Assembly (NCBI GenBank): GCA_026399835.1
Contig: JAPLQE010000014.1
Location: 19,206 to 83,205 of the forward strand
Direction: 5' to 3'
Origin: Burkholderiales bacterium
GTDB taxonomy: Bacteria; Pseudomonadota; Gammaproteobacteria; Burkholderiales; Burkholderiaceae_E
Length of the DNA: 64,000 bases
Shown: in pieces, positions 1 to 8,014 of the stretch
How the letters are laid out: each line of letters opens with the position of its first letter
How positions within the stretch are numbered: the stretch's first letter is position 1
Program-made: the position numbers and the translations under genes
The notes under the pieces: model-generated
What the model was told of the DNA's origin: nothing
The model's database searches: none
The model's input: the letters and a program-made list of their open reading frames with translations, nothing else

Positions 1-1
1 G

Positions 2-769
2 CAGGTGCGCGACCGGCTGGCCGGTGCCACCTGGACCGCCGAGGACGAGTCGGGCGACGCGAACCGCTTCACGCGCGAGCTGGCCGCGCGCTGCGAGGCC
101 GCGGGCGTCGAGTTCCGCATGAGCCATACCATCACCGCGCTGCGCGAGGCGGGCGGCGCGATCGACCATGTCGAGGTGACCGACGCCGAAGGCCGCTTCC
201 AGCGCCTGCGCAGCGACGCCTACGTGCTGGCGATGGGCTCGTTCAGCCCGCTGCTGGCCCAGCCGCTCGGCATCCGCCTGCCGATCTACCCGGCCAAGGG
301 CTACTCGGTCACGATGCCCGTGGCCGACGCGTCGAAGGCGCACCAGGTCTCGCTGACCGACGACGAGTTCAAGCTCGTCTTCTCGCGGCTCGGCGACCGG
401 CTGCGTATCGCGGGCACGGCGGAACTGAACGGCTACGACCGGGACCTGAGCCGAGTGCGCTGCGAGGCGATCGTGCGGCGGGTCGAGGCGCTGTTCCCCG
501 GCGCGGGCGACGCCTCGCGCGCGCAGTTCTGGACCGGCCTGCGGCCCGCGACGCCGAGCAACGTGCCGATCATCGGCCGCTCGAAGCTGCCGAACCTGTT
601 CCTGAACACCGGCCACGGCACGCTCGGCTGGACCCACGCCTGCGGCTCGGGCAAGAGCCTGGCGCGCATCGTCTCGGGGCTGGAGCCGGAGATCGACTTT
701 GCGTTCGCGGGGGTGCCGGCGAAGGGTGCTCGAGTGGTGGCGTCGCAGGCGTCTTTGAGCGGGGCCTGA
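2..769 (+). CDS. dadA: D-amino acid dehydrogenase, C-terminal part (5' end outside window)
   Basis: This is the carboxy-terminal ~255 residues of a DadA-type FAD flavoprotein, which oxidatively deaminates D-amino acids (classically D-alanine) at the inner membrane and passes electrons to the respiratory chain. The family is about 420 residues, so roughly 165 residues, including the N-terminal FAD dinucleotide fold, lie upstream of the window. Visible hallmarks are the substrate-domain strand YPAKGYSVTMP and the C-terminal FAD-contacting block with GLRPATPSNVPIIG followed by NTGHGTLGWTHACGSGK, which matches the DadA family closely. The tail after residue ~235 is Ala/Gly rich and not conserved. 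It converges with the dihydropyrimidinase gene across an 85-bp gap. The family assignment is secure; the exact D-amino acid used cannot be read from the sequence. Confidence 0.9.
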   Translation, partial: QVRDRLAGATWTAEDESGDANRFTRELAARCEAAGVEFRMSHTITALREAGGAIDHVEVTDAEGRFQRLRSDAYVLAMGSFSPLLAQPLGIRLPIYPAKGYSVTMPVADASKAHQVSLTDDEFKLVFSRLGDRLRIAGTAELNGYDRDLSRVRCEAIVRRVEALFPGAGDASRAQFWTGLRPATPSNVPIIGRSKLPNLFLNTGHGTLGWTHACGSGKSLARIVSGLEPEIDFAFAGVPAKGARVVASQASLSGA

Positions 770-854
770 ACGCCGACGCACGTACACCCCGTCTCTCGGC
801 GCCGCGCGCCAACCGTCGAATGAGCGACCCGACCCTAATCCGCCGAAAACAAAC

Positions 855-2312
855 TCAAAGCCCCACCCACTCCCGCCAGCTCTCATTCCTCACCCGAGGC
901 TTCGCCGGCTCCGGCAGCCCGCAGGCCAGGAACTGCCCATCCCCCGCCCGCCCCGTGAACGACACCCCGTCCCACACCACCTTCCCGCGGCACACCGTCG
1001 TCGCCGGCCACGCCCCTACCTCGATGCCCTCGTACGGCGTGTAGTCCACCTCGTGGTGCAGCATCTCGTTGCGGATCGGCTGGCGCTTCGAGGTGTCCCA
1101 GATCACCAGGTCCGCGTCCGCCCCGATCGCGATCGTGCCCTTGCGCGGATACAGGCCGTAGAGCTTCGCCGGGTTGGTGGACGTCAGCGCCACGAACTGC
1201 TGGATCGTGAGCCGCCCGGCGAGCACGCCCTCGGAGAACAGCAGCGGCAGCCGCGTCTCGAGCCCCGGGATGCCGTTCGGGATGTACTCGAACGAGGGCT
1301 CCTCGCCGCCGAGCTTCTTGCCCTGCGGATCGTCGTAGCGGAACGGCGCGTGGTCGGACGACACGATGGTGAAGAGGCCGTCGGCCAGCCCGTCCCAGAT
1401 CACCTGCTGGTTGCGCGCATCGCGCGGCGGCGGGCTGCACACGCACTTGGCGCCGTGGAAGCCGTCGAGCCCGAGGTGCTCCTGGGTGAGGAACAGGTAC
1501 TGCGGGCAGGTCTCGGCGAGGATGTTCAGGCCCTTGCCGCGTGCCCAGCGGATCTGCTCGACCGCCTCGGCGCCGGAGACGTGGACGATGAGGATCGGCA
1601 CGTCGACCAGCTCGGACAGCGTGATCGCGCGGTGGGTGGCCTCGCGCTCGACCGGCATCGGCCGCGACATCCCGTGGAAGCGCGGCGCGGTCTTGCCCTG
1701 CTCGGTCAGGCGCTTCGTCAGGTACGCGATCGCGTCGGCGTTCTCGGCGTGGATCATCGTCATCGCACCGAGACCGCGCGCGGCCTCGAGGCAGGCGAGG
1801 ATCTCGCCGTCGTCGAGCTTCAGGTCGTCGTAGGTCATGTAGATCTTGAACGACGTGTAGCCCTCGCCGACCAGCGCCGGCAGCTCGCGCGCGATGACGT
1901 CCGGCGTCGGGTCGCTGACGATCAGGTGGAACGCGTAGTCGATCGATGCCTTGCCCTCTGCCCGCCGGTGGTAGTCGTCGACCGCCTCGCGCAGCGAGTG
2001 GCCCTTCACCTGGGCGGCGAACGGGATCACCGTGGTGGTGCCGCCGCAGGCCGCCGAGCGCGAGCCGGTCTCGAAGTCGTCGGCCATGCGCATCGGCTCG
2101 ACCATCGGCTGGTCGAGGTGGCAGTGCGCATCCACGCCGCCGGGCGTCACCCAGCGGCCGGCCGCGTCGATCTCGCGGTCGGCGCTGCCCGCGGGCAGGC
2201 GCTGCGCGATCGCGACGATCTTGCCGCCCGTGATGCCGAGGTCGGCATCGAAGGTGTCGGCCGCGGTCGCGACCCGGGCGTTGCGGACGATCAGGTCGTA
2301 ACGGTCGCTCAT
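855..2312 (-). CDS. hydA: Dihydropyrimidinase / D-hydantoinase
   Basis: Cyclic amidohydrolase of 485 residues that opens dihydropyrimidine or 5-substituted hydantoin rings in the cytoplasm. The binuclear metal site is complete: HCH at 63-65, the lysine that becomes carboxylated in SFKIYMTYD (K157), H189 in MIHAEN, a later IVHVSG histidine, and SSDHAPF carrying the catalytic aspartate. Length and motif order are those of bacterial hydantoinases. Its start lies one base after the stop of the upstream racemase-fold gene, so it is the last gene of the leftward TRAP operon. The context (importer, decarboxylase/racemase-like enzyme, hydantoinase, D-amino acid dehydrogenase next door) suggests use of hydantoins or reduced pyrimidines. 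The natural substrate is an inference. Confidence 0.93.
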   Translation of the reverse strand: MSDRYDLIVRNARVATAADTFDADLGITGGKIVAIAQRLPAGSADREIDAAGRWVTPGGVDAHCHLDQPMVEPMRMADDFETGSRSAACGGTTTVIPFAAQVKGHSLREAVDDYHRRAEGKASIDYAFHLIVSDPTPDVIARELPALVGEGYTSFKIYMTYDDLKLDDGEILACLEAARGLGAMTMIHAENADAIAYLTKRLTEQGKTAPRFHGMSRPMPVEREATHRAITLSELVDVPILIVHVSGAEAVEQIRWARGKGLNILAETCPQYLFLTQEHLGLDGFHGAKCVCSPPPRDARNQQVIWDGLADGLFTIVSSDHAPFRYDDPQGKKLGGEEPSFEYIPNGIPGLETRLPLLFSEGVLAGRLTIQQFVALTSTNPAKLYGLYPRKGTIAIGADADLVIWDTSKRQPIRNEMLHHEVDYTPYEGIEVGAWPATTVCRGKVVWDGVSFTGRAGDGQFLACGLPEPAKPRVRNESWREWVGL

Positions 2313-2313
2313 C

Positions 2314-3039
2314 TCACAGTCCCTCGGAGAACAGGCGGCCCCAGCCAGCGAGGCCGCGGGTGTCGACGCCGCACACGCGCAGCGCCTTCCAGACCGCGGT
2401 CGACACGGTGTCGTACACCGGGATGCCGAGCTCGGCCTCCCAGGCGGGCACCAGGTGGGCGGCGCGCAGGTTGGTGCAGAAGGTGACGATGCAGTCGGGC
2501 TTCGCGGCAGCGACCTCGCGGGCCATGCCGGTGAGCCGGTCCTCGGTGACCTCGGCGAACTCGAAGTTCACCGACTGCCCGGTGTGGCGCTCGGCCACGC
2601 AGTCGTAGCCGCTCGCCGCGTAGTTGGCGACGATCTTCGCCTGCACGTCGTCGAGATAGGGCGTGACCAGGCCGAAGCGCCGGCGCCCGGTGAGGTCCAT
2701 GATCTCGTTGAAGGCGAGCACCGAGGTGCAGGCCGGCACGCCGGTCTCGCGGGTGATGGCCGCGCACAGCGCCTCGTCGCGGCCGAAGCCGAGCCAGCCC
2801 GACGAGGTGCCGCTCCAGACGATGACGTCGACGCGGGCGTCGGCGAGCAGCTTCGCGGCATGCAGGATCGGCTCGAGCTCGAACTGGCCCATCGAGCCCG
2901 CGCCGAGCGAGATCTCGGTGACGCGGAAGCGCCCGAAGTGCGCCGAAACGCCGGGCAGCGCGGCGACCATCGCCGAGGTCAGCGGCTCGAGCGCGGTGTT
3001 GGAGGAGGGCGTCAGCACGCCGATGAGGGTTCGTTTCAC
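2314..3039 (-). CDS. Arylmalonate decarboxylase-like protein of the Asp/Glu racemase fold
   Basis: A 241-residue protein of the Asp/Glu racemase / maleate isomerase superfamily. Racemases of this fold use two catalytic cysteines. Here the first cysteine position reads WSGTSS with glycine (G77), and the only candidate catalytic cysteine is C188 in TFCTNL. That pattern, together with the PYLDDVQ segment and the GWGRLFSEG C-terminus, is how I remember arylmalonate decarboxylase (AMDase), where G74 and C188 are known and G74C creates racemase activity. A cofactor-free decarboxylase of a disubstituted malonate is therefore a better guess than hydantoin racemase or maleate isomerase. It is cotranscribed between dctM and hydA (19-bp and 1-bp gaps). 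The true substrate is unknown. Confidence 0.75.
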   Translation of the reverse strand: MKRTLIGVLTPSSNTALEPLTSAMVAALPGVSAHFGRFRVTEISLGAGSMGQFELEPILHAAKLLADARVDVIVWSGTSSGWLGFGRDEALCAAITRETGVPACTSVLAFNEIMDLTGRRRFGLVTPYLDDVQAKIVANYAASGYDCVAERHTGQSVNFEFAEVTEDRLTGMAREVAAAKPDCIVTFCTNLRAAHLVPAWEAELGIPVYDTVSTAVWKALRVCGVDTRGLAGWGRLFSEGL

Positions 3040-3058
3040 GTACCGGAGTCCTTCTCGT

Positions 3059-4339
3059 TCAGTAGCCCATGGTCCGCGGCAGCCAGGTGACCAGTGGCGG
3101 GTAGAGCATGCAGGCGACCAGCACCGCGTACATCAGCCCGATGTACGGGCCGACCGCCACCACCAGCTCGCGCATCGACACCTTGGTGATGCCGCAGACG
3201 ACGAAGAGCACCACGCCCACCGGCGGCGTCAGCATGCCGATCACCAGGTTCAGCACGAACAGGAAGCCGAAGTGCAGCGGGTCGATGCCGAGCTGCAGCG
3301 CGATCGGATGCAGCAGCGGCACCAGCATGATGTAGGCGGCGTTCGACTCGAGGAACATGCCGACCACGAACAGCATCACCGCGATCAGCGCCATGAAGGC
3401 CAGCGGGTCGCGGGTGATCGACAGCACGAACGTCGAGACCTTCTGCGGCAGCAGGTCGACCGTCAGCAGGAAGGTCACCGCGGAGGAGAACGCGATCAGC
3501 GCGCCGACCATCGCGCTGGTGATGGCCGCGCGCACGATCAGGTCGGGCAGGTCGCGCAGGCGCAGCTGCCGGGTGACGAACAGGCCGATCAGCAGCGCGT
3601 AGACCACGGCGATCGCCGAGCCCTCGGTCGCGGTGAAGGCGCCGCCGACGATGCCGCCGATGACCACCACCGGCATCATGAAGACCACCGCCGAGCGGCG
3701 CAGCTCGCCGAAGGCGCGCGCCGCCGAGAAGGGCTCGCCGGTCGCGGCCCAGCCGCGGCGGATGACCGTCCAGCGCGACAGCGCCATGAAGCCCGCGGTG
3801 ATGATGAGTCCCGGGATCACGCCCGCCATGAACAGGCCGCCCACCGAGACGCTGGAGCCGGCCATGAACGCATAGACGATCATCGCCGCGCTGGGCGGGA
3901 TGATCGGCCCGAGGTTGGCGGCGGCCGCGATGATGGCGGCCGAGAACGGCTTGTCGTAGGCCTTCGCGAGCGAGGGCCCCATGATCGTCGACAGCGCGCT
4001 CGCGTCCGACACCGCGGCGCCCGACACGGTCGCCAGGCCCGCGCCCGAGAGCATGGTCACCTGCGCCAGGCCGCCGCGCACGTTGCCCACGAAGGCGTTG
4101 GCCAGGGCGATCAGCCGCTCGACGATGCCGGCCTTGATCATCAGCTCGCCGGCGAGCATGAAGAACGGGATCGACATCAGCGGGAACGAGTTGACCGAAT
4201 GCATCATCCGCTGCGGCAGCATCGTCCAGTCGATGTTGCCCTGCCAGGTGCCGAGCAGCGCGGCCAGCCCGAGCGCGAACGCGATCGGCATGCCGAGCAG
4301 CGCCAGCACGAAGAACGCGGCCATGATCAGCGTGGTCAT
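3059..4339 (-). CDS. dctM: TRAP transporter large permease (DctM)
   Basis: Twelve-helix inner-membrane subunit (426 residues) that carries the solute in a TRAP uptake system driven by a cation gradient. The chosen start gives the normal DctM N-terminus (MTTLIMAAFFVLALLGMP) and leaves four bases after the dctQ stop; a longer reading frame exists upstream but adds only an Arg/Pro-rich tail and would overlap dctQ. Typical DctM features are the SIPFFMLAGELM, GAAVSDASA and NLGPIIPPSAAMI segments and a C-terminal region with LTPPVGVVLFVVCGI. It is the third gene of the leftward operon dctP-dctQ-dctM-AMDase-hydA, so the imported acid is probably processed by the following two enzymes. Confidence 0.95.
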   Translation of the reverse strand: MTTLIMAAFFVLALLGMPIAFALGLAALLGTWQGNIDWTMLPQRMMHSVNSFPLMSIPFFMLAGELMIKAGIVERLIALANAFVGNVRGGLAQVTMLSGAGLATVSGAAVSDASALSTIMGPSLAKAYDKPFSAAIIAAAANLGPIIPPSAAMIVYAFMAGSSVSVGGLFMAGVIPGLIITAGFMALSRWTVIRRGWAATGEPFSAARAFGELRRSAVVFMMPVVVIGGIVGGAFTATEGSAIAVVYALLIGLFVTRQLRLRDLPDLIVRAAITSAMVGALIAFSSAVTFLLTVDLLPQKVSTFVLSITRDPLAFMALIAVMLFVVGMFLESNAAYIMLVPLLHPIALQLGIDPLHFGFLFVLNLVIGMLTPPVGVVLFVVCGITKVSMRELVVAVGPYIGLMYAVLVACMLYPPLVTWLPRTMGY

Positions 4340-4343
4340 GGTC

Positions 4344-4829
4344 TCACTCCGCCGACATCGCGGACGCGGGCAGCGCACCCTCGAGCACGATGCGCGCCAG
4401 GTGCAGCGCCGAGTGCGCCATGCCCGCGCATACCGGCACCAGCAGCCAGCCGACCGACAGCGGCACGGTCGGCAGCAGCTCGTCCCACTGCTCGGGCATC
4501 AGCCGCAGGGCGCCCCAGGCGACGACGACCATCAGCACCATGCCCGCGGCCGCGGTGAACCGGTCGAGCCCGGCCCGCAGCCCCGTGGGCAGCGCATCGA
4601 CCAGCAGGTTCACGCCGATGTGCACGCCGCCGCGCACGCCGAGCGGGATCGCGACGAAGATCGACCAGACGAAGAGGATGCGTGCCACCTCCTCGGCCCA
4701 GTCGATCGAGTCGTTGAACAGGTAGCGCAGCACCACCTGCGCCGAGACGACGAGCACCATGCCGCCCATCGTCGCGACGATCACGGCGCGCGCCGCCGCG
4801 TCGAGCCCGTCCAGCACGCGAGCGAACAT
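4344..4829 (-). CDS. dctQ: TRAP transporter small permease (DctQ)
   Basis: A 161-residue inner-membrane protein with four predicted helices, the accessory permease of the TRAP transporter. The family signature is visible as YLFNDSIDWAEEVARILFVWSIFVA, read in two parts: the loop with the WAEE motif at about residues 39-42, then the second helix. The HIGVNLLVDALP segment is also typical. It sits between the periplasmic binding protein gene (15-bp gap) and dctM (4-bp gap), so the three subunits are translated from one message. Nothing unusual was seen. Confidence 0.93.
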   Translation of the reverse strand: MFARVLDGLDAAARAVIVATMGGMVLVVSAQVVLRYLFNDSIDWAEEVARILFVWSIFVAIPLGVRGGVHIGVNLLVDALPTGLRAGLDRFTAAAGMVLMVVVAWGALRLMPEQWDELLPTVPLSVGWLLVPVCAGMAHSALHLARIVLEGALPASAMSAE

Positions 4830-4844
4830 CGACGCGCCCCGGGC

Positions 4845-5825
4845 TCAGCGGGCCTTGGCCGTCTCGGCGACCACGCGGTCGACGAGCTCGGGCGCCACGC
4901 GCTTCTTGACCGTGTCGACGATGCCGGCGGTGGTGCGGCGCATCTCGTCGCGCGCGGCCGCCGGCAGCGGGTCGAACTGCATCCGCGACTTCAGCGCCTC
5001 GAAGGCGCGGGCGTCGAGCTCGATCGCCAGCTTGCGCTGGTGGGCGACCGCGACCGTCATCGCCTGGCGCACCGCCGCCTGGTACTCGGGCTTGAGCGCC
5101 TCGAACTGGCGCCGGTTGGCGACCACCGAGATGAAGTCGAAGAAGTGCGCCGAGTCGGACAGGAACTTCTGCACCTCGCCGTAGCGGTTGGCGAAGATGA
5201 TCTGGTAGGGGTTCTCCTGGCCGTCGATCACCTTCTGCTCGAGCGCCGAGTACAGCTCCTTCGGATCCATCGCCACCGCGTTCGCGCCCAGCGCGCGGAA
5301 GGTGGCGAGGTGGGTCTCGTTCGGCTGCAGGCGGATCTTCAGGCCCTTGAGGTCGGCCACCGCCTTGATGGGACGCTGGCTGTTGGTGATGTGGCGCGTG
5401 CCGAGCTCCATCCAGCCCATCGAGATGAAGCCCTTGTCGCCGAGCCGGACGTCGATCAGCCGGCCGACCTCGCCGTCGACGACGCGGAAGGCCTGCTCGC
5501 GCGAGTCGAACTGGAACGGCAGGCTCACCGCCTCGAGTTCCGGCACGATCCGCGACAGGAAGGCCGCGCCCACCCAGGTCATGAAGAGGGTGCCCGAGCG
5601 CACCGCGTCGACGTTCTCCTTGGCACCACCGAGCTGCATCGCGGGGAACACGTCCACGCCGAGCTGGTTGTTGGTGAGCCGCGCGAGCTCGGTCTTGAAG
5701 ACCTGCTCCATCGAGACGCTGCTCGAATGCTCGGTGGCGAAGTTCCCGGCGATGCGCAGCTTGTCCTGCGCGAGGCTTCCGGTGGCGGCGAGCGCGAGCA
5801 GCGCCCCGGCGATCAGCGTCTTCAT
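4845..5825 (-). CDS. dctP: TRAP transporter periplasmic solute-binding protein (DctP)
   Basis: A 326-residue secreted binding protein. The start was placed at the ATG followed by a clean signal peptide (MKTLIAGALLALAATGSLAQ, cleavage after the AQ region) with an AAAGGGG-like ribosome site just upstream; longer readings have no signal sequence. DctP-family features are IRLQPNETHLATFRALGANAVAMDPKEL (two adjoining blocks around residues 150-175, which include the conserved arginine that binds the ligand carboxylate), the SALEQKVIDGQENP block and the HFFDFISVVANRRQF block. The ligand is likely an organic acid. It is the first gene of the leftward operon. A GntR-type operator lies 51 bp upstream, between it and the divergent regulator. 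Confidence 0.93.
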   Translation of the reverse strand: MKTLIAGALLALAATGSLAQDKLRIAGNFATEHSSSVSMEQVFKTELARLTNNQLGVDVFPAMQLGGAKENVDAVRSGTLFMTWVGAAFLSRIVPELEAVSLPFQFDSREQAFRVVDGEVGRLIDVRLGDKGFISMGWMELGTRHITNSQRPIKAVADLKGLKIRLQPNETHLATFRALGANAVAMDPKELYSALEQKVIDGQENPYQIIFANRYGEVQKFLSDSAHFFDFISVVANRRQFEALKPEYQAAVRQAMTVAVAHQRKLAIELDARAFEALKSRMQFDPLPAAARDEMRRTTAGIVDTVKKRVAPELVDRVVAETAKAR

Positions 5826-5874
5826 CCTACAATCCCCTTTGAAAGCCCGCGGCGTCAGCCCGGCCACGTTTCGA

Positions 5875-5884
5875 GTGTCGACAA
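5875..5884. promoter_or_regulatory. Candidate GntR/FCD operator (GTGTCGACAA) between dctP and gntR
   Basis: The core TGTCGACA (5876-5883) is a perfect palindrome, and the ten-base box differs by one base from the TTGTCGACAA core found at 7877-7886. It fits the TNGT...ACNA consensus known for FadR/VanR-type GntR regulators. It lies nine bases before the regulator's ATG and about 50 bases before the dctP start, a position suited to repression of both divergent genes. Binding is inferred. Confidence 0.6.
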
Positions 5885-5892
5885 TTCCGGTA

Positions 5893-6639
5893 ATGATCGT
5901 CAACAAAAAAGATCCCAAGGTCCGTGCCGGAAAGCCCCGTGCGGCGGCGTCCGACAAGACGCCCGTGGGCGCTGCGTTGCGCGAGGCCATCTACGACCGG
6001 ATCCTGCGCTCGGTGCTGGAGCACCGCCTGCCGCCGGGCACCAAGCTGGTCGAGGACCGGCTCGCCGAGCTCTTCGAGACCAGCCGCGCCCAGGTGCGCG
6101 ACGTGCTCGCGCGCCTGGCCAACGAGGGCCTGGTGCAGACCATTCCGAACCGCGGTGCGTTCATCGCGGCGCCCACCGTCGAGCAGACCCGCGAGGTCTT
6201 CGAGGCGCGCCGCCTGATCGAACCCGCGCTGGTGCGCCGGCTGGTGGCGCGGCGCGACCCGAAGGCGGTGGCCTCGCTGCGCTCGATCGTCGCCGAGGAA
6301 GAGCACGCCCGCGCCAAGCAGGACCGGCCGGCGATGGTGCGGCTGTCGGGCGAGTTCCACATCCGGCTGGCGGAATGCGCGGGCAACCGGATGCTCGAGC
6401 GCTCGATGCGCGAGCTCGCGTCGCTGACGGTGCTGGCGATCTTCCTGTACGACGCGCCGCATGCCACCGCCTGCCGCGAGGACGAGCACGAGCTGCTGGT
6501 CGCGGCGATCGAGGGCCGGCGCACCGAGCGCGCCGTCGCGCTGATGCTCGAGCACCTCGAGCACATCGAGTCCTCGCTCGACCTGTCGCCGCGCAGCGGC
6601 GCGCCCGTGGACCTTGCCGCCGCGCTCGGCGGCGGCTGA
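5893..6639 (+). CDS. GntR family transcriptional regulator, FCD (FadR/VanR) type
   Basis: A 248-residue regulator. Residues ~25-92 form the GntR winged helix-turn-helix (PPGTKLVEDRLAELF, then TSRAQVRDVLARLANEGLV, then the wing NRGAFIA). Residues ~97-225 form the all-helical FCD ligand domain, with the histidines expected at the metal/ligand site (H156 in GEFHIRLAECAGN and H199 in EDEHELL). FCD regulators usually bind small carboxylic acids as inducers. The ATG was chosen because it follows the divergent promoter region and is preceded by its own candidate operator; the frame stays open far upstream but through the complementary strand of dctP. It probably controls the TRAP/AMDase/hydA operon and, by the matching palindrome, the ABC transporter at 6663-10908. 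Confidence 0.92.
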   Translation: MIVNKKDPKVRAGKPRAAASDKTPVGAALREAIYDRILRSVLEHRLPPGTKLVEDRLAELFETSRAQVRDVLARLANEGLVQTIPNRGAFIAAPTVEQTREVFEARRLIEPALVRRLVARRDPKAVASLRSIVAEEEHARAKQDRPAMVRLSGEFHIRLAECAGNRMLERSMRELASLTVLAIFLYDAPHATACREDEHELLVAAIEGRRTERAVALMLEHLEHIESSLDLSPRSGAPVDLAAALGGG

Positions 6640-6662
6640 GGCGGGGCGCGCCGCGCGCCCGA

Positions 6663-7709
6663 TCAGACCTTCACCTCGCGATTGAACCGGTCGATGTACT
6701 CGGCCCGGCGCGGGTTGAGCTTGGCCCAGTCGATCGAGCGCATCGCCTCGAGCGCCTTCATGTCCGGCGCGTAGGCCTGCAGCCCCTTGCTGAACACCGC
6801 CTTGGCGCTGGTCGGCGCGACGAAATAGGGCGCCTCGGCCATCTTCGACTGCACCTCGGGGCTGAGCGCCGCGTTGATGTAGGCCGCGGCCAGTTCCACG
6901 TTCTTCGAGTTCTTCACGATGTGCATCGTGCTCTTGATGTGGATGTAGCCGGTGTCGGGCGCGGTCAGCGCGATCGGCACGCCCTTGGCCTGCAGGTCGC
7001 CGACGTTGTTGTTGTAGTGGACCGAGATGTCGATCTGGTCCTGCTGGAACAGCGTGGCGAGCGCCCCGGGGTTGGCCGCGACGGCGCTGACGCTCGGCAG
7101 CAGCTTCTTCACGAACGCGAAGGCCGGCTCCAGGTTCTCCTCGCTGCCGCCGTTGAGCTTGGCGATCTCGGCCATCCAGGCCGACATCAGCGTCGAGCCC
7201 ATGCCGGCCAGCCCGACCCGGCCCTTGAACTCGGGCTTGAGCAGGTCGTTCCAGGACTTGGGCGGGGTCTTGATCTTGTCGGTGTTGTAGGCGATGCCGA
7301 TGATCTGTCCCGACACGAAGGCACCGAGACCGCGCGGGTCGATGAACTTCTGCGGCAGGTCCTTCATGAAGGGCATCCTGTCGACCGGCAGCTTCTCGAA
7401 GATGTCGTGCTGCAGCGCGTTCAGGTACGGGCCCTCGTCGAGGATGATCACGTCGAACGGCGGGTTGGCCTTGGAGGCGACGATCTTCGAGACGGTGTCG
7501 ACGGCGAGCGAGGCGACCAGGCTGGTCGAGCCGCCGCTGGCCTTGGCGAACGCCGGCAGCAGGATGCCGCGGTGCGCGGACTCCCAGGCGCCGGGGTAGG
7601 TGGTCGCGGAGATCGCCTTGCCCTGGGCGAAGGCGATGCCGCCGGCGGAGGTGGCGCCGAGGGCGGCGACGCCCTTGAGCAGCGTGCGGCGGTGCAGGGA
7701 CTGGGGCAT
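6663..7709 (-). CDS. ABC transporter periplasmic binding protein, spermidine/putrescine type
   Basis: A 348-residue extracellular solute-binding protein (family 1, PotD/iron-type fold). The start gives a signal peptide with a twin-arginine motif (HRRTLLKG, residues 6-13) followed by a hydrophobic stretch to AFAQG, so export through Tat is likely. Recognisable fold elements are FDVIILDEGPYLNALQ, GIAYNTDKIKTPPKSWNDLL and ELAAAYINAALSPEVQ. It is divergent from the ATPase and two permease genes and belongs with them as the binding component. It differs from the usual layout in lying on the opposite strand, across a 305-bp control region. The polyamine ligand is only a family-level guess. Confidence 0.88.
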   Translation of the reverse strand: MPQSLHRRTLLKGVAALGATSAGGIAFAQGKAISATTYPGAWESAHRGILLPAFAKASGGSTSLVASLAVDTVSKIVASKANPPFDVIILDEGPYLNALQHDIFEKLPVDRMPFMKDLPQKFIDPRGLGAFVSGQIIGIAYNTDKIKTPPKSWNDLLKPEFKGRVGLAGMGSTLMSAWMAEIAKLNGGSEENLEPAFAFVKKLLPSVSAVAANPGALATLFQQDQIDISVHYNNNVGDLQAKGVPIALTAPDTGYIHIKSTMHIVKNSKNVELAAAYINAALSPEVQSKMAEAPYFVAPTSAKAVFSKGLQAYAPDMKALEAMRSIDWAKLNPRRAEYIDRFNREVKV

Positions 7710-8014
7710 GGCGGGGTTCCTTGGACGGGTGGACGCTGAGGGCGTCCGCGCACGGCGGACCGCCGCAACTGGCAAGCTTCGTGCCATCGCAGGGGGCGGC
7801 ATCGCGCCCGAGGGGCGCGCATGCGGCGCACCGTCTTGGGTCGTGTTCGCGGGATCGTCGCCATGTCGGGGCACGATTGTCGACAATCGGTGCGCTTCCG
7901 GTCGGCACCGGATGGGGGCGGCCGGCGCGCGGCGCGCAAAACCGGTGGCACGGATCTTGATCGTTCCGGACCGGCGCGGTGCATCCCGGCATCGCGCACC
8001 CCCTCCGTTCGTCC
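7710..8014. other. Divergent control region between the binding protein and ABC ATPase genes
   Basis: This 305-bp gap holds no convincing gene. It contains the 16-bp palindrome at 7874-7889 near its centre and otherwise GC-rich sequence without a clear -35/-10 pair. A GTG at 7979 could extend the ATPase by 12 residues, but that extension lacks family similarity. Confidence 0.6.
7874..7889. promoter_or_regulatory. Perfect 16-bp palindrome, candidate GntR/FCD operator
   Basis: CGATTGTCGACAATCG is a perfect inverted repeat without a spacer. Its TTGTCGACAA core matches the box next to the gntR gene at nine of ten bases and fits the FCD-type GntR operator consensus. It sits 165 bp upstream of the binding protein start and 125 bp upstream of the ATPase start, so it could control both divergent transcripts. 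Confidence 0.65.

Noticed and set aside
5302..5892. N-terminal extension of the GntR regulator
   Set aside because: The extra 197 codons are antisense to dctP and lack similarity; the ATG at 5893 gives the normal length.
2663..7739. Very long plus-strand frames (631 and 1252 codons) opposite the TRAP operon
   Set aside because: Composition is His/Arg/Asp/Gly-rich low complexity, and both run antisense to convincing transporter genes.
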